DNA of 64,000 nt from Botryotinia globosa (lineage: Eukaryota; Ascomycota; Leotiomycetes; Helotiales; Sclerotiniaceae). The notes beneath the pieces were generated by a model, which ran no database searches, was not told where the DNA came from, and worked only from the letters and a program-made list of their open reading frames with translations. The stretch is taken from contig RCSZ01000014.1 in assembly GCA_014898425.1 (NCBI GenBank), positions 62,001 through 126,000 on the forward strand, read 5' to 3'. The position numbers and the translations under genes are program-made. Below, piece by piece: positions 60,900 through 64,000 of the stretch (positions within the stretch are counted from its first letter, which is position 1; every line of letters begins with the position of its first letter).

Positions 60900-62594
60900 A
60901 TGGACCAATCACGCCCCTTCAGTACTAGTTTTCACGACGACTTCAAATACAATGGCTCTGGATACTGGCCTCACACAATTGACGCGAAATTGAGGTGCAC
61001 TAAACTAGCAAAATTATCTTCCACAATCCGTCCAGAACTGGACGTAGGTAGACAACATACCGACGAGGAGCTTAACGAAATTGGCTACATTTGGCTAGGG
61101 CCGGGTGTTTGCCATTTTGTAGCAGCTCCCAATGCTCCTGATGGCAAGCGATTCGACCACACATACCTATCTGTAGCCGAGATTGAGAAGGCTGGTCTTC
61201 TCGACCGCCTAGTTAAAGTCAGAGAAAAGATGCTGCATCGCGACTTTCAGCCGAAGCTCCATGCTACGATGACGAAAGTACGGAGCCGTAAATTCATGGA
61301 AGATCGTGCAAAGATCTACGAGCTCGGAATCACTGTACAAAAGCGTACAGGCCGACACAGCATCCAAAACGGAGTCATAATTCGAAAAGATGGCGACAGA
61401 GATAATCGAGATTTGATCGTGGAGCTCACAAGCATCGCCAATGCCTTACTAGAGACCTATGCGCCTGGAATGAAAGATGAGTTTTGAGTGAAGCGTCGAA
61501 TACAACGTCCTCCTCTCACGATCGGCGCTGACGAGAATAACACCATCACAAGTATACAGGCAAATTATCTCGAGATAGATGAAGGGATGGATGGACTTCG
61601 AAAGTTTGGACACGGCCACGTTGACGAGCGAGATCATGCCAATATGTTTACTGTGCTCTTCTTCCTCGGAAATCCACCTTCTGATTACCACGTGGGAAAT
61701 TTTGCACTACTAGGAGAGAGAACTATATGTCCAACTGCACCCTTGTCAGCTCTGGTATTCTCTGGGAAAAGATGGCATGCTGGTATTGCTCCTAGACGCT
61801 ACGATGCCGATACACCAGTATCACTACGCTATGTATCGCCAGTACCAATTCCGGAGTTGCCAACAGAAACTCCTCTCATGCGTTTGTTTGTTGTTGCCTA
61901 TCCTAGCAGGAGGATGATTGATGTACACCCACAAGAACTTGGATACGAACTCTTCACGTCTGCTGGCAGCGCCTGTTTTCAGAGCCAGAAAAAGTATCAA
62001 GAGTGGAGAATGTCCTATTATATTGCGCATGAGCGGGCCATGGTAGCACTAGAGGCTTTGGAAGATTGTGAAAAATTGAGCGAGAAATCGCGGAAGAGGA
62101 AGGGCGATGGAAGGGATCGGTATGTTCAGCTAGATACTACCGGTATCGTACGACATACACTACCATCGTACTTTGTCGACAAGTTTCAATGGCGCGACGA
62201 AATAACCGGTCGAGTGATGTTTCCATCTACACAACTGAAAATCGACACAATCGCACAAATCGGGCAGCCTAATGAAGAATGGGACAATCTTTCCGCGGAT
62301 ATGGCACGCGTCAGCCTTGGTGGAAAGGCACTTGGAAAGAGGAAGGCCCCAGAAAGGAAGACACCGGAGGCTGAAGCGTTTGAAAGATCCAAGAGACTAA
62401 AGTCAAACGAAAGCGCAGATAAAATGAAGAGCGCTGAGTATCAAATAGAAGAAAGAGTTGGTACTTTCGAGGAGGAGTTCTATCGATGGGGAGACTTCTT
62501 GATTGGGCAGGATAATGGTGATGACATGGATCACCGACTGCCAGCTCAGGAGAGGCTTGGAAGTAGAGACTGGGCATCATTTGGGGCCCCGTGA
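60900..62594 (+). pseudogene. Paralog B of the dioxygenase-like protein, interrupted by an in-frame TGA
   Basis: The start at 60900 has a strong context (GCACCATGG). The frame runs 195 codons to a TGA at 61485-61487 and continues in the same frame for 368 codons to the stop at 62594. Both halves align with paralog A: HTDEELNEIGY, EIEKAGLLDRLVKVREKMLH and DFQPKLHATM before the stop; NNTITSIQANYLE, HVD, FTVLFFLGN, FSGKRWH and MRLFVVAYPSRR after it. The H-x-D to H spacing is 53 residues, exactly as in paralog A. The C-terminal TGRVMFPSTQLKIDTIAQIG also matches. No GT-AG intron removes the TGA without losing conserved residues. It may be a nonsense mutation (CGA to TGA is one RIP-like step), stop readthrough or a sequencing error. 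With no other damage in 563 sense codons, decay, if real, is recent. The tail has basic patches (KALGKRKAPERK) that could be nuclear signals. Confidence 0.8.
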
Positions 62595-62790
62595 TTGATG
62601 GTTTTTCATTTTCTAGAAAAAGCTGCTTCGCAAACAATTGTTTGAATAGAGAATAAAATGTAGAGATTATGCTTAACATGAGCCACACAGACAACACATT
62701 CTGCAGTAATTGAGATTCATGATGTATATAGTGACAAAGCGAGCTACAGTAGTTGTAAGAGAGCACTCCTCCATACATTTCTTGTAATCA

Positions 62791-63330
62791 CTATTCCTCG
62801 ACAAAAGCACTCAACTTCTTATCATTATAACAGTCTTCCTCAATCAATTTCTCCCATTTCTACACCACGTGAGCTAAGGAACAGCAAGCAAGGATTAGAA
62901 GCAACTCACCTCCCCAGTAATCTTCACCACAGTAGGCAATCTAACGATACCCCATGGCTCATCTCTCCAAAGACTTTTCTTTCCCGGCGACAAATCTCTC
63001 CATCTAACATGGTGATTTCATTAGCTTTCCATTCTCACCACTTCATATACACCAGTGACCCCAGACTCTCTTCGGGCCAAGCTTCCGGGTAACGGTAACA
63101 TACTCAGCCTGAGATCCTCCGTAGATAAGCTTAACCCTGTTCTCCTTTGCAGCTACATGAAGCTTCTCAGTCAAGGGACCTTCGGCGCTTCGGCAATCTC
63201 CACACCAAGATTCGTTTGTCTCAGGCTTGAGGGAGGCGAAAAAGATCACATATTGTGGTTTAGTTGATCCACTGAGATCCTTCTGAAGGACTTCTGGGGA
63301 ATCATCGAAGATGGGGAAAGAAAGAGGCAT
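62791..63330 (-). CDS. TXNDC17/TRP14-like thioredoxin-fold protein
   Basis: Three exons, 63330-63104, 63003-62910 and 62859-62791, with introns of 100 and 50 nt (GTATGT...GTTAG and GTGAGT...TGTAG), give 129 residues. The active site W-C-G-D-C lies at residues 42-46 (C43, C46) after the strand YVIFFASLKPETNESW. The long insert before the motif is typical of TXNDC17 (DUF953) proteins rather than classical thioredoxins; the usual motif there is WCPDC, so G in the third position is a small deviation. The second exon supplies WRDLSPGKKSLWRDEPWGI and the cis-proline segment RLPTVVKITGE. Length is close to the family norm of about 120-140. It is expected to be a cytosolic disulfide reductase. Confidence 0.92.
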
Positions 63331-64000
63331 GTTGGTGGAGCTGGATGGAGTTCTGTAGATTTGGTGGTATTGTTGGAGATGAGACGGGAAAAAAAGAAGA
63401 AAAAACAGATGTGGAGGAAGGTGGGGTAATTGGCCGAGGTGAACCCGATGTTTCGCGGAGGGGAGGGACTACCATACTTGCAAATGCGGCTGTCCGCACA
63501 GTGTAATAAAATGCAGAGCAGGAGCAGTTCCAGCTGAAACGCGGCAATGCTTAACATTTCGTGTCTCTCTTTTGGAAGGATTCTTTCAACACCACTGAGA
63601 GGCCACACAGACTGTATATCCAGATTTTTGGAGCGTCTTTCATGGGGCAAAGTCTGAGTCTCTTGAAAATTAGCTCTGATCTACCCCAGTGGCCGTGTCG
63701 CAAGAAAATTCCAGCCAAAGTATAACCAATCTTTCTAGGTCCGGAAATTCCAATAGCTTGTGACTCCGAAACAAATTCTTCGCAACTAAGAAAACAAGAT
63801 TCTGTGTGTGGCAGACTGTGTGGCTTTTTGCCGGTCGGCGGGTTAACTAAGTTTTCATCGGCAGGCGTATCAAAGTTTGAATTAATAAGTATATCCATAG
63901 CCTCCAATGCAAGATGTTGCTTTTCGGTTCGAGACTGACGATATAATGCCCACTTTCGGGTCATTGGGTGGAACGAATAGACCGCTCCTTGCAATAATAC
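63331..64000. other. Right edge, no gene recognised
   Basis: A 147-codon minus-strand frame (63551-63994) has no recognisable motif and starts almost at the edge. It may be part of a gene continuing outside the window or chance. The near part is the promoter of the thioredoxin-like gene. Confidence 0.4.

Noticed and set aside
61470..61560. An intron hiding the TGA of paralog B (GTGAAG...CACAAG)
   Set aside because: The TGA lies before that donor and would remain in the exon, and the removed part includes residues conserved with paralog A.
58223..62594. Interpretation of the two paralogs as a transposon-borne pair
   Set aside because: No inverted or direct terminal repeats, target duplication or transposase were found around them; only the short upstream 16-mer is shared.

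Overview
The window looks like nuclear DNA of a filamentous ascomycete, most likely a leotiomycete of the Botrytis/Sclerotinia type. This is inferred from intron style and gene families, not from a database match. Seven protein genes can be read confidently. Five have introns of about 47-156 nt with GTAAGT/GTATGT/GTGAGT-type donors and YAG or AAG acceptors. Between the genes lie very AT-rich blocks whose inverted ends differ mostly by C-to-T and G-to-A changes, as expected of transposons altered by repeat-induced point mutation (RIP). No rRNA, CRISPR array or convincing tRNA was seen.

Left part (1-18 kb): the 5' end of an unknown gene leaves the left edge. It is followed by a complete Zn2Cys6 transcription factor on the minus strand, an 815-bp TA-flanked inverted-repeat element, a truncated and frameshifted second transcription factor, a 2EXR-type gene with one frameshift, and a 1.6-kb TA-flanked AT-rich element with a probable solo LTR inside. 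A conserved low-complexity fungal protein lies on the minus strand at 16.5-18.2 kb.

Middle (18-44 kb): about 15 kb (18.2-33.4 kb) holds no recognisable gene. It is mostly not AT-degraded, and it has microsatellites, a cluster of the 9-mer TACGGAGTA and a spread of TATA-box-like sites. Then come a seven-exon MFS sugar/polyol transporter with a 13-nt microexon, another gene-poor stretch with a small TA-flanked element, and an MNN2-type mannosyltransferase.

Right part (44-64 kb): a BRCT-domain nuclear protein, a five-exon PTR2 peptide transporter, a second copy of the small TA-flanked element, a RING-H2 protein, and a perfect 8-bp-TSD hAT-type foldback MITE. These are followed by two adjacent, diverged paralogs (58.2-62.6 kb) of a family I cannot name. 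Both conserve an H-x-D ... W-H ... R pattern with identical 53-residue H-to-H spacing, as in Fe(II)/2-oxoglutarate dioxygenases. A 16-bp element (CTACCTACCTAGGTAC) sits about 330-360 bp upstream of each start. The second paralog carries a single in-frame TGA. A TXNDC17-like thioredoxin-fold gene closes the window. The dioxygenase-like pair and its shared upstream element are the best candidates for something undescribed.
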